Origin: an uncultured Acetatifactor sp.
GTDB taxonomy: Bacteria; Bacillota; Clostridia; Lachnospirales; Lachnospiraceae
Direction: 5' to 3'
Assembly: GCF_910585425.1 (NCBI RefSeq)
Contig: NZ_CAJUCP010000081.1
Coordinates: forward strand, 1-22,082
DNA: 22,082 nt
A model generated the notes under the pieces. It ran no database searches, had not been told where the DNA came from, and was given only the letters and a program-made list of their open reading frames with translations. A program made the position numbers and the translations under genes. Of the stretch, positions 16,145 through 22,082 are shown in pieces; the first letter of the stretch is position 1, and each line of letters starts with the position of its first letter.

Positions 16145-17109
16145 TCATTCACCTCCTCATATCCTTTAAGGAAGAACGGCGGGAACCGCTCCTCCACAAT
16201 GTCCTTCAGCCTCCCCGGATCCTCTCCCGCTTCCAGCCTCTGCCTGACCATACAGCCCACCACCGGTTCCGCAAAGGGCCGGATTACAGCGGCGTCCGGG
16301 TATGCCTGCCATATATCCTCCCGGAAGGTCTCGAACATATGCCCGCATCCCTTCCAGGTCCCGCCGGAAGCCACGATCGGCCCCTGCCAGCTCCCCCCAT
16401 GCCGCCCGATCAGTGTCAGCACCTGGTGGGACAGTTCATGGGCCGCCCTCTCATAGAGGCCCAAAGCCACCGCGTCTCCCTGTGCCGCCGCCCGGGCGGT
16501 GAGGTAAGTGGCAGATGCTATCACGCGCCTGTAGTCAGGGTTTCCCACCAGCTTCTCGATCATATCCCATGGATGGGACAGCTCCCATTCCGCCAGCACC
16601 ATGTCCAGCAGCGCCGTGCGGGGGCCTCTTCCGTCAAAGGCGTAGATGGCAGCCTTCAGCGTCTGGATCCCCAGGTCGTACCCGCCTCCCTCGTCCCCCA
16701 GCACCGCGCCCCAGCCTCCTACGGTATCCTGCATCCAGGGCTGCACCAGGAACGCGTCCGAGCCCGTCCCCGACTGCGCCGCCACGCCGTAGAGCACACC
16801 GGCGGCAGCCAGAGCGGCCTCGCCCTCCCCGTAGGCCTGACAGCCCTTAATGACGCAGCGCTCCCCCAGGGCTTCCATCAACAGCTCCATGTCCCCCACC
16901 ACGCTCACGCAGACGCATTCCACCTCGCTCACCTCTTCCGGAACCAGCTCCCGGACCAGCCGCCGCATCTCCGCGGCGATATGTCCTACGGGCCGGAAAT
17001 TGGAATTCACGCCGGATACCCGGGCGGCGCTCACCATGCGCAGCTCTTCGTCATAGAGGATTGCCTGGAGCTTGGTCCCTCCTCCGTCCGCGGCAATGTA
17101 ATATTTCAT
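16141..17109 (-). CDS. BadF/BadG/BcrA/BcrD-type sugar kinase (N-acetylglucosamine kinase-like)
   Basis: 322 residues, cytoplasmic, ASKHA ATPase fold. The phosphate-1 loop is AADGGGTK (6-13), the phosphate-2 region is QSGTGSDAF (112-120), and the NagK-like signature GWGAVLGDEGGGYDLG (132-147) is present; the adenosine region is IVASGGTWKGCG. Family members phosphorylate GlcNAc, MurNAc or related amino sugars, and others activate dehydratases. The sugar-kinase branch fits the SIS neighbours better, and no dehydratase subunits are nearby. It overlaps the upstream MATE gene by 4 bp (ATGA) and the downstream SIS gene by 4 bp (GTGA). The sugar substrate is not evident. Confidence 0.9.
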   Translation of the reverse strand: MKYYIAADGGGTKLQAILYDEELRMVSAARVSGVNSNFRPVGHIAAEMRRLVRELVPEEVSEVECVCVSVVGDMELLMEALGERCVIKGCQAYGEGEAALAAAGVLYGVAAQSGTGSDAFLVQPWMQDTVGGWGAVLGDEGGGYDLGIQTLKAAIYAFDGRGPRTALLDMVLAEWELSHPWDMIEKLVGNPDYRRVIASATYLTARAAAQGDAVALGLYERAAHELSHQVLTLIGRHGGSWQGPIVASGGTWKGCGHMFETFREDIWQAYPDAAVIRPFAEPVVGCMVRQRLEAGEDPGRLKDIVEERFPPFFLKGYEEVNE

Positions 17110-18521
17110 ACGGCTGCCTCCTCCCTCTCCCCTGTCTCCCTTTTCCCGTTCTCCTCACATTGCTGATAGATCCGCTTTCTGAGCGCGAGGTACATGATCA
17201 CCATCAGCAGGCCTCCCAGCCCCCAGCCGAACAGCGGCGCAGCAAAGCGTCCTATGTAGCCGAAGCAGGGAATCAGCCAAAAAGCGCATACCAGCCTCCC
17301 TGCCAGCTCTCCCACGCCGGAGAGCATGGACACCTTCGCCATGCCGACGCTGTCGAAGAAGATTCGGATGGCGTAGATCATGGCCAGAGGGATGCAGGCG
17401 AGCCCGTACCAGAACCAGTATTCCCTGCCCAGGGCTATCATCACCGGGTCATCGAACAGCGTCCTGAAATACCATCCCCCCGCAGCTATGAGGAAGCACG
17501 CGCACCCGGTTCCGTACACTGCCGCGAACCCGATGGAACCGGCCGCGAACCTTTTCAGCCTCTGCGTCTTCCCTGCCCCGTAATTCTGGGGGACGAAGAC
17601 GCTGCACAGCGTGGAACATATGCCCAGAGGGCCGGTCACGGGCAGCAGGATGCTCACCGTGGCGATGGCATCCATGTCCAGATGCCGGTTGCTCTGGGTG
17701 GAGATGGCCATTTCGCTGATGCAGCAGAGAATCATCTGCATGTATAACAGGAATCCGTATTTAATATTCCCAAATATCGACTTCCAATCCGGCCGGAAGC
17801 TGTCTTTCTCCAGGCCGATGAAGAAACCGCATTTCCTGAGAAGCCAGAACTGTATCACCACGTGCAGCAGGGTCACAGGAATGCCGCCCAGGAGGAATCC
17901 CCAGAAGCCCAGCTTCAGGATTACGATGAAGACCACCGCGGAGACCACCTGCACACAGGTCATCATCAGGTTCTCCGCGAACACCATGCCCCTGCTCCCC
18001 CTGGCGGTAATGATGGTATTCAGCATGGTGCTGATGCCGCCGATCGGCATCAGGAGCATCTGTGTGTCGTAATACATCCCGGCTTCCCTGTAGATTTCCC
18101 GCGGGATGTTCATCATGCGGAATATGGCCCCCTTGCCGGACAGGAGCATCAGGATGCACAGGGATACCATCAGCGTCACGGAGTAAAGCGAATTCACTGC
18201 CGCTCTGTTGACCTGCCGCCTCTCTCCCCGGGCGTAGGCGGCGGCGCTGCGGATCCATGTGGCCGAGCTCACGCTTCCGCAGGCGCTCTGGAACAGGGAA
18301 ATCGCCGCGCTCACCACCCCGGTCACCAGGAATACAAGCTTCCCGAACTCCCTGCTGTATATGTCGTTGGTATAGGAGACAGCCAGCATGGAGATCATCT
18401 GCACCGTGAGCAGCGGCAGCCCCACGTTCAGGACCACCCGGAACAGGCTGTTGTTCAGGACATCGTTCCTTCCGCGATTCCCATCCCTGGCAGAGGGACG
18501 GGCAATTCCTGTTCTGTTCAT
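17106..18521 (-). CDS. MATE-family multidrug/toxin or metabolite transporter
   Basis: 471 residues with about 12 predicted membrane spans and the two-lobed MATE layout. N-lobe features include NVGLPLLTVQMISMLAVSYTNDIY and the QSACGSVSSATWIRSAAAYARG loop. The second half begins with FGNIKYGFLLYMQMILCCISE and has VFVPQNYGAGK. The C-terminal tail is charged (about 450-471). MATE proteins export cationic or organic compounds with Na+ or H+. The first gene of the block, it overlaps the sugar kinase gene by 4 bp. AGGAG lies 9 nt before the ATG, and a strong promoter is 45-73 bp upstream. A MATE gene leading a sugar-kinase operon is unusual; it may export a by-product or a toxic intermediate, which is a guess. 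Confidence 0.92.
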   Translation of the reverse strand: MNRTGIARPSARDGNRGRNDVLNNSLFRVVLNVGLPLLTVQMISMLAVSYTNDIYSREFGKLVFLVTGVVSAAISLFQSACGSVSSATWIRSAAAYARGERRQVNRAAVNSLYSVTLMVSLCILMLLSGKGAIFRMMNIPREIYREAGMYYDTQMLLMPIGGISTMLNTIITARGSRGMVFAENLMMTCVQVVSAVVFIVILKLGFWGFLLGGIPVTLLHVVIQFWLLRKCGFFIGLEKDSFRPDWKSIFGNIKYGFLLYMQMILCCISEMAISTQSNRHLDMDAIATVSILLPVTGPLGICSTLCSVFVPQNYGAGKTQRLKRFAAGSIGFAAVYGTGCACFLIAAGGWYFRTLFDDPVMIALGREYWFWYGLACIPLAMIYAIRIFFDSVGMAKVSMLSGVGELAGRLVCAFWLIPCFGYIGRFAAPLFGWGLGGLLMVIMYLALRKRIYQQCEENGKRETGEREEAAV

Positions 18522-18565
18522 ACATACACACTCCTGTGCGCTTCAATAGTCAACTCTTTACACGA

Positions 18566-18594
18566 ATATTAACATGCGATATCAACATTGTCAA
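18566..18594 (-). promoter_or_regulatory. Strong sigma-A promoter of the MATE/kinase/SIS/transporter block
   Basis: On the minus strand: -35 TTGACA (18589-18594, full consensus), a 17-bp spacer, and -10 TAATAT (18566-18571) preceded by TGT, a TGn extension. Upstream sequence is A/T-rich. Transcription would start near 18559, giving a leader of about 38 nt. The -35 lies in ATCTTGACAA, the same 10-mer as the palindrome in front of deoR, so the DeoR protein may bind over it. It also sits in a 5-bp inverted repeat, ATATC/GATAT, at 18579-18599. Confidence 0.78.
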
Positions 18595-18803
18595 GATATT
18601 TATACTATATTTTTACAAGTTTTTTCGTTTTATGACAATATTATATTGGCTTTTGTGTTGCTTTTGCCGCGAACCGGTCATTTTGCATCTGAATGACGTA
18701 TATAGCAGATCGGAATCCCACTTTTTAATGCAGTTTTGTGATTATATTTTTGTGGTATTCTCGTCACGATGTCGCCACATAACTGCCGTGTTTTTACCAC
18801 ATT

Positions 18804-18837
18804 AAAAAAGAGCTGCCGGAACATACCGACAGCCCTC
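18804..18837 (-). terminator. Rho-independent terminator after nahK
   Basis: Starting 21 nt after the nahK stop, the RNA GCTGTCGG / CCGGCAGC forms an 8-bp stem (one G-U pair), extended by GAG/CTC across a bulge, around a TATGTT loop. A run of six U (18804-18809) follows directly. It closes the GH109/nahK operon and separates it from the MATE promoter. Confidence 0.87.
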
Positions 18838-18857
18838 ATTCCATCCTTATCCAGTTT

Positions 18858-19940
18858 TCAGCCCCTCAGAGCCTCCCCAACCATCTGCGCCAGCAATCCT
18901 TCCTTGCCCGCAATGTCCGCCACCAGCTTGAACTGGTTCCGGGCCCGGTCTAAGTTGTGATGCTCTCTGTGAATCTTGAAGTAGGTATCCCCGTTCAGGT
19001 AGTCCGTGAGGAACCGGATGCCGCACTCGTAGGTCATCAGCTTCACGGACAGGGGCAGCAGCGCCAGCTCCTCCTCGGTCAAAGCTTCCCCCATCTCGCT
19101 TAAGTATCCCCTGGCGAAGGCCTCAAAGGCCCTCTCGTCGAACCGCACCTTCTCCAGCTCCACCTCGTCCTCCGCCGCCGTGGATCCGCCGATCCGCAGG
19201 GCATCCCCGAAGTCGTACAGCATGGAGCCCGGCATCACGGTGTCCAGGTCGATGACGCACAGCGCCTTCCCGGTGTCCTGGTCGAAGAGGATGTTGTTGA
19301 TTTTGGTGTCATTGTGGGTCACACGGACGGGAATCCTGCCCTCTTCCATGCCCTGCACCACGCTGCCTGCCCAGGAGGCGTTCTCCAGAGCGAAATCGAT
19401 CTCCGCCCGGACACTGCCCGCCCGGCCCGCCTTGTCCTCCCGGATGGCCTGCCGCAGGGCCTCTATGCGCTTCGGCGTGTGGTGGAAATCCTTGATGGTC
19501 TCATGGAGCTTCTCCACCGGGAAATCCGCCAGCAGCTTCTGGAAATGGCCGAAGCCCACCCCCGCCTCGTACAGGTCCTCCGGGGTCTTTGAGCTCTCGA
19601 TGGTCTTGGTGCCCTCCACGAAGCGGTAGACGCGGAAGACATTCTCGTCATCCACCTTGTAATATCTCCTGCCGTCCACCGTGGGCACTACGGTAAGGGT
19701 TCCCCGCTCAAAGTCCCCTCCGTCCCTTTTAAGCTTCTCCCGCAGGAAAGCCGTGACGTTCTCGATGTTCTCCATCAGCTCCTCCGGGTTCCGGAAGATG
19801 GAGGTATTGATCCTCTGCAGGATGTACCGCGGCATGGTGACCAGGTAGGTATCATTGATATGGCCGTTGCCATAGCCTTCCGTCACCGCGCCGATCTGAA
19901 AGTGCCCTAATATCTCATTCCGATTCATTTCTCTGCTCAT
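18858..19940 (-). CDS. nahK: N-acetylhexosamine 1-kinase (NahK-like, APH fold)
   Basis: 360 residues, close to the length of bifidobacterial NahK. It phosphorylates the anomeric position of GalNAc/GlcNAc with ATP. Motifs: GYGNGHINDTYLV (22-34) in the nucleotide-binding lobe; RYILQRINTSIFRNPEELMEN; the catalytic loop VTHNDTKINNILFD with D211; the metal motif CVIDLDTVMPG (D231, D233); and YDFGDALRIGGS. These are hallmarks of NahK rather than of aminoglycoside phosphotransferases, though other anomeric kinases share the fold. The ATG overlaps the GH109 stop in ATGA, with GGAG 5 nt upstream. The gene is second of a two-gene operon and ends at a clear terminator. The product, GalNAc-1-P or GlcNAc-1-P, would feed nucleotide-sugar or salvage reactions. 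No phosphorylase or epimerase gene lies nearby. Confidence 0.87.
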   Translation of the reverse strand: MSREMNRNEILGHFQIGAVTEGYGNGHINDTYLVTMPRYILQRINTSIFRNPEELMENIENVTAFLREKLKRDGGDFERGTLTVVPTVDGRRYYKVDDENVFRVYRFVEGTKTIESSKTPEDLYEAGVGFGHFQKLLADFPVEKLHETIKDFHHTPKRIEALRQAIREDKAGRAGSVRAEIDFALENASWAGSVVQGMEEGRIPVRVTHNDTKINNILFDQDTGKALCVIDLDTVMPGSMLYDFGDALRIGGSTAAEDEVELEKVRFDERAFEAFARGYLSEMGEALTEEELALLPLSVKLMTYECGIRFLTDYLNGDTYFKIHREHHNLDRARNQFKLVADIAGKEGLLAQMVGEALRG

Positions 19941-21178
19941 AACCTCTCCCGTTCATTCTCATCCACGACCATATGCCACTTTCCGCCTGTAAAATCAGGG
20001 AAATCCACCAGTACGCCGCCCTTTGCGATGGACATCTCGGAGAGGGCCGTCACCGCCATCCAGCTCGCCGCGTCGTATACGTCCACCGGCATGGGCGCAT
20101 CCTCCCGCAGGCAGCGGAAGAAGGTCTCGAACTCCAGCCAGTCCATGCCGTCATGGCCGCCCTTGACGCCCTCCTCGATGTATTTCTTCCACACCGGATG
20201 GTCGTACTCCTCCTCATAGTCCCTGGCGTTGCCCACGCAGTGCTTCAGCCAGTCGAAATCATGGTCGCTGTCCTCTTTCCTGTCCGGAAGAACCGGACTG
20301 TCCAGGAAAACGGAATCCGTGACCTCCTCGTACATGCCCTTGGTGCCCCTGACGTTGAAGCCACGGCTGTAGTACCTGGGCAGAGTGGTGTCCAGCGTCA
20401 GGACGATGGTCTCTCCCCTGGCGCATTTGATCACCGTTGTCACCACATCCCCCTGGGCGAAGGTCTCATTCATCAGGCGCTGGTCATCGCTCTTGTTGGC
20501 CCTGACATAATCCCGCAGCCCCGCGGCTTTGGAGGCGGTGGAGCTTAAGGTCAGCATCCGGTTGCCGTGGTTGATGTCCAGCACCTTGGCGATGGGCCCC
20601 AGCTCATGGGTGGGATAGTTCTCACAGTTCCTGCTGATGTAGTTGCGCAGCCTGTAGTGCCTGTTCTCTTTTCCGTAGGCGATCTCACTGCGCAGGTCGT
20701 GGTGGTATCCTCCGGCGCAGTGCACCACCTCGCCGAAGAGGCCCTTCTTCACCATGTTCAGGGCCATCATCTCCCTGCGGCCGAAGCAGCAGTTCTCCAG
20801 GAGCATGAAAGGCGTCCCCGTCTTCTCATAGGCCTCCACCAGGTCGTAGCAGTCCTTGATCTCATAGGCCCCGCCTACCTCCACGGCCACGGCCTTCCCC
20901 GCGTACATGGCGGCCAGCGCAATCTCCACATGGGTCTCCCAGGCGGTGGCCACAATGACGGTATTTACATTCTCATCTTTGATTACGTCCATGTAATCAG
21001 TGTAGGCGGCGGGCTTCGCCTGTCCGGATTTCTCCACCAGCTCAGCGCCCTTCTGCACTCTGTCCTCATAGACGTCGCACACTGCCACCACCTGTTCCTT
21101 CTGGGGGAGCACAGCCCACTCCAGCAGTCCGTATCCTCTGCCGCCCAGTCCGATGAATCCAATCCTGATGTCCTTCAT
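19937..21178 (-). CDS. GH109-type glycosidase (Gfo/Idh/MocA fold), candidate alpha-N-acetylgalactosaminidase
   Basis: 413 residues, no signal peptide, so cytoplasmic. The N-terminal Rossmann domain binds NAD(H): IRIGFIGLGGRGYGLLEW (4-21) and VVAVCDVYEDR. Then VIVATAWETHVEIALAAM is followed by the GH109-like features NCCFGRREMMALNMVKKG (129-146), GGYHHDLR (156-163) and NYPTHELGPIA (187-197). GH109 enzymes remove terminal alpha-GalNAc by a transient NAD-dependent oxidation. Simple sugar dehydrogenases share the fold, so the activity is by similarity. The longer frame to 21325 overlaps a predicted promoter -10. The ATG at 21178 has GGAGGG about 9 nt upstream and begins the Rossmann strand, so I use it. 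The 4-bp overlap with nahK supports a joint GalNAc role. Confidence 0.87.
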   Translation of the reverse strand: MKDIRIGFIGLGGRGYGLLEWAVLPQKEQVVAVCDVYEDRVQKGAELVEKSGQAKPAAYTDYMDVIKDENVNTVIVATAWETHVEIALAAMYAGKAVAVEVGGAYEIKDCYDLVEAYEKTGTPFMLLENCCFGRREMMALNMVKKGLFGEVVHCAGGYHHDLRSEIAYGKENRHYRLRNYISRNCENYPTHELGPIAKVLDINHGNRMLTLSSTASKAAGLRDYVRANKSDDQRLMNETFAQGDVVTTVIKCARGETIVLTLDTTLPRYYSRGFNVRGTKGMYEEVTDSVFLDSPVLPDRKEDSDHDFDWLKHCVGNARDYEEEYDHPVWKKYIEEGVKGGHDGMDWLEFETFFRCLREDAPMPVDVYDAASWMAVTALSEMSIAKGGVLVDFPDFTGGKWHMVVDENERERL

Positions 21179-21320
21179 TTCCGTATCCCTCCATGTCGTT
21201 TCTGCTTCCCACCCCTTGTGCGAAACAATTCCTGTCACGGTTCTCCGACTTTTCATGAACTGCAGGCCGTTTTCTGCCGCAAGCCGTGAAAATGTCTTTA
21301 CAGCGTCCTCTGTAATTGTT

Positions 21321-21329
21321 ATCATAGCA
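21321..21329 (-). promoter_or_regulatory. Extended -10 promoter of the GH109/nahK operon
   Basis: The minus strand reads TGC TATGAT (TATGAT 21321-21326, TGC 21327-21329), a TGn-extended -10 without a good -35. Transcription would start at about 21314, giving a leader of about 135 nt before the ATG at 21178. The inverted repeat at 21335-21379 lies just upstream, where an activator or repressor could act. Confidence 0.5.
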
Positions 21330-21334
21330 TTAGT

Positions 21335-21379
21335 AAAAGTATATATCTATATCATAATGGCTCATTTATATATACTTTT
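21335..21379. repeat. Perfect 12-bp inverted repeat upstream of the GH109 promoter
   Basis: The arms AAAAGTATATAT (21335-21346) and ATATATACTTTT (21368-21379) are exact reverse complements with 21 nt between them, 33 bp centre to centre, about three helical turns. The position just upstream of the extended -10 suggests an operator rather than a terminator; the arms are AT-rich with no U run in the right place. Confidence 0.75.
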
Positions 21380-21388
21380 GGCTCATTT
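21358..21388. repeat. 10-bp direct repeat with 21-bp period next to the inverted repeat
   Basis: TGGCTCATTT occurs at 21358-21367 and again at 21379-21388. The 21-bp spacing (two helical turns) is what tandem protein sites such as AraC-type or response-regulator boxes often show. It interleaves with the right arm of the inverted repeat. Confidence 0.7.
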
Positions 21389-21411
21389 GATTGCAGGAGC
21401 GCCGGGCGATT

Positions 21412-22082
21412 TCACAAAATCGCTTTCTGAAATGTCAAAACGGTCTTATATCCATTTTGTGGCGCACTTTCAATTTCCATTGTTCCGTCATGCGCCTTCA
21501 CGATCTGCATGACTAACAGCAGCCCCAAGCCATGCCGCAAATCCAGCCGCTCATCGGTGCTTTCCATGTAATGCGGTCTTTCTTCCAACTCCCGCAATTT
21601 TTCAGCGCACATACCCACGCCATTGTCCGCGACTGCGATAGAAACATCTTCCGATGAACAATCAAGGGACAGGAAAATATTGCACCCCTGTGGATTGTGG
21701 TTGATGCTGTTCTGCACCAAGTTACCGATAGCCCGCGAAATCAACCGGGCGTCACACTCTATAACTGCGGTCTCCGCTTCGGGGAAAATCTCAACTTCGA
21801 CTGAATGCTTCTCACCCATACCTGCATTGAGCAAATCCGCCGCATAGGAGCGCAGCAGTTTAGACAGGCGTACCGGCTCTTTATGGAGCGGCTGCATTTC
21901 ATATTCCAACTGTGATACTAAATTCAAGTCCTGCACCAAATCTTTGATTTTTGCGCTCTGTGCCCGAATGATTTCTGCCTCCTGCGGAATGTTTCCGCTG
22001 GCTGCCGTGTCGCTGGCAATCCGTCCGGCATACCCCATAATCATAGAAAGCGGGGTGCGTATATCGTGGGAAACGCCGCTGA
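21412..22082 (-). CDS. Sensor histidine kinase, C-terminal kinase core (5' end beyond window)
   Basis: The frame is open from the right edge to the TGA at 21412 (about 223 residues visible). Seen in order: the H-box GVSHDIRTPLSMIMGYAG with the phosphoacceptor His (codon 22066-22068); a dimerisation helix (IIRAQSAKIKDLVQDLNLVSQLE); the N-box AIGNLVQNSINHNPQG; the G1 box VADNGVGM; the G2 box RHGLGLLLVMQIVKAHDG; and the C-terminal ESAPQNGYKTVLTFQK. It is a HisKA/HATPase_c membrane sensor whose input domain lies outside the window. Hand counts give 85 of 180 G+C in 21781-21960, against 37 of 60 in 20701-20760, so it is less GC-rich than its neighbour and may have a different origin. The signal and partner regulator are unknown. 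Confidence 0.92.
   Translation of the reverse strand, partial: SGVSHDIRTPLSMIMGYAGRIASDTAASGNIPQEAEIIRAQSAKIKDLVQDLNLVSQLEYEMQPLHKEPVRLSKLLRSYAADLLNAGMGEKHSVEVEIFPEAETAVIECDARLISRAIGNLVQNSINHNPQGCNIFLSLDCSSEDVSIAVADNGVGMCAEKLRELEERPHYMESTDERLDLRHGLGLLLVMQIVKAHDGTMEIESAPQNGYKTVLTFQKAIL

Larger units (their letters stand above)
18522..18857. other. 336-bp AT-rich intergenic region
   Basis: A gap between the MATE operon and the end of nahK, with no credible gene. It holds the MATE promoter (18566-18594), an A/T-rich tract just upstream of it (about 18595-18650) with several A runs that could act as an UP element, and the nahK terminator (18804-18837). I see nothing interpretable in about 18655-18800. 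A plus-strand frame 18536-18805 has no ribosome-binding site and reads as random hydrophobic residues. Confidence 0.7.

Noticed and set aside
18536..18805. Plus-strand 89-residue frame in the AT-rich gap
   Set aside because: No ribosome-binding site, no recognisable domain, and it overlaps the MATE promoter and nahK terminator.
21179..21325. N-terminal extension of the GH109 frame to an ATG at 21325
   Set aside because: The upstream ATG overlaps the predicted -10 and has no ribosome-binding site, and the extra 49 residues precede the Rossmann strand that normally starts the family.

Overview
The window looks like chromosome of a high-GC gut Lachnospiraceae (Bacillota, Clostridia; Eisenbergiella- or Hungatella-like is a guess). 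The reasons are strong GGAGG ribosome-binding sites, sigma-A promoters, an oxygen-reducing flavodiiron protein, LplABC-type sugar importers without their own ATPase, and host-glycan enzymes. Every gene I can support lies on the minus strand; the many long plus-strand frames are shadows of GC-rich genes. I saw no rRNA, tRNA, CRISPR array, transposase or integrase.

Right to left, in the direction of transcription. (1) 22082-21412: the C-terminal part of a sensor histidine kinase, less GC-rich than its surroundings. (2) 21178-18858: a two-gene operon of a GH109-type NAD-dependent glycosidase and an N-acetylhexosamine 1-kinase (nahK). Their frames overlap by 4 bp. An inverted repeat and a direct repeat precede them and a rho-independent terminator follows. 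(3) 18521-7399: a colinear block of about 11 kb holding a MATE transporter, a BadF/NagK-like kinase, two diverged SIS proteins, a DUF4838 protein, a solute-binding lipoprotein, two ABC permeases, a type I phosphodiesterase and a DeoR repressor. A strong promoter lies in front of the MATE gene. (4) 7309-6050: a membrane DUF3810 protein with an HExxH motif and its own extended -10 promoter. (5) 5842 to the left edge: a membrane HtrA-like protein, the YhaM exoribonuclease, a flavodiiron protein and the rRNA methyltransferase RlmD, which leaves the window. A good sigma-A promoter precedes the HtrA-like gene.

A reasonable picture (inference) is import of a host-derived glycan or amino sugar by the binding protein and permeases. 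Trimming would then be done by DUF4838, GH109 and the phosphodiesterase, with phosphorylation and isomerisation by the BadF kinase, NahK and SIS proteins, under DeoR control. The exact substrate cannot be read from sequence.

The oddest features are these: a five-copy, 33-bp minisatellite in frame inside RlmD; a solute-binding protein whose signal peptide and body are in different frames, joined at a run of seven G; an HtrA-like protein that appears to lack its whole catalytic triad; an 11-bp GC hairpin between the binding-protein and permease genes; and a shared 10-bp element at the MATE promoter and in front of deoR.
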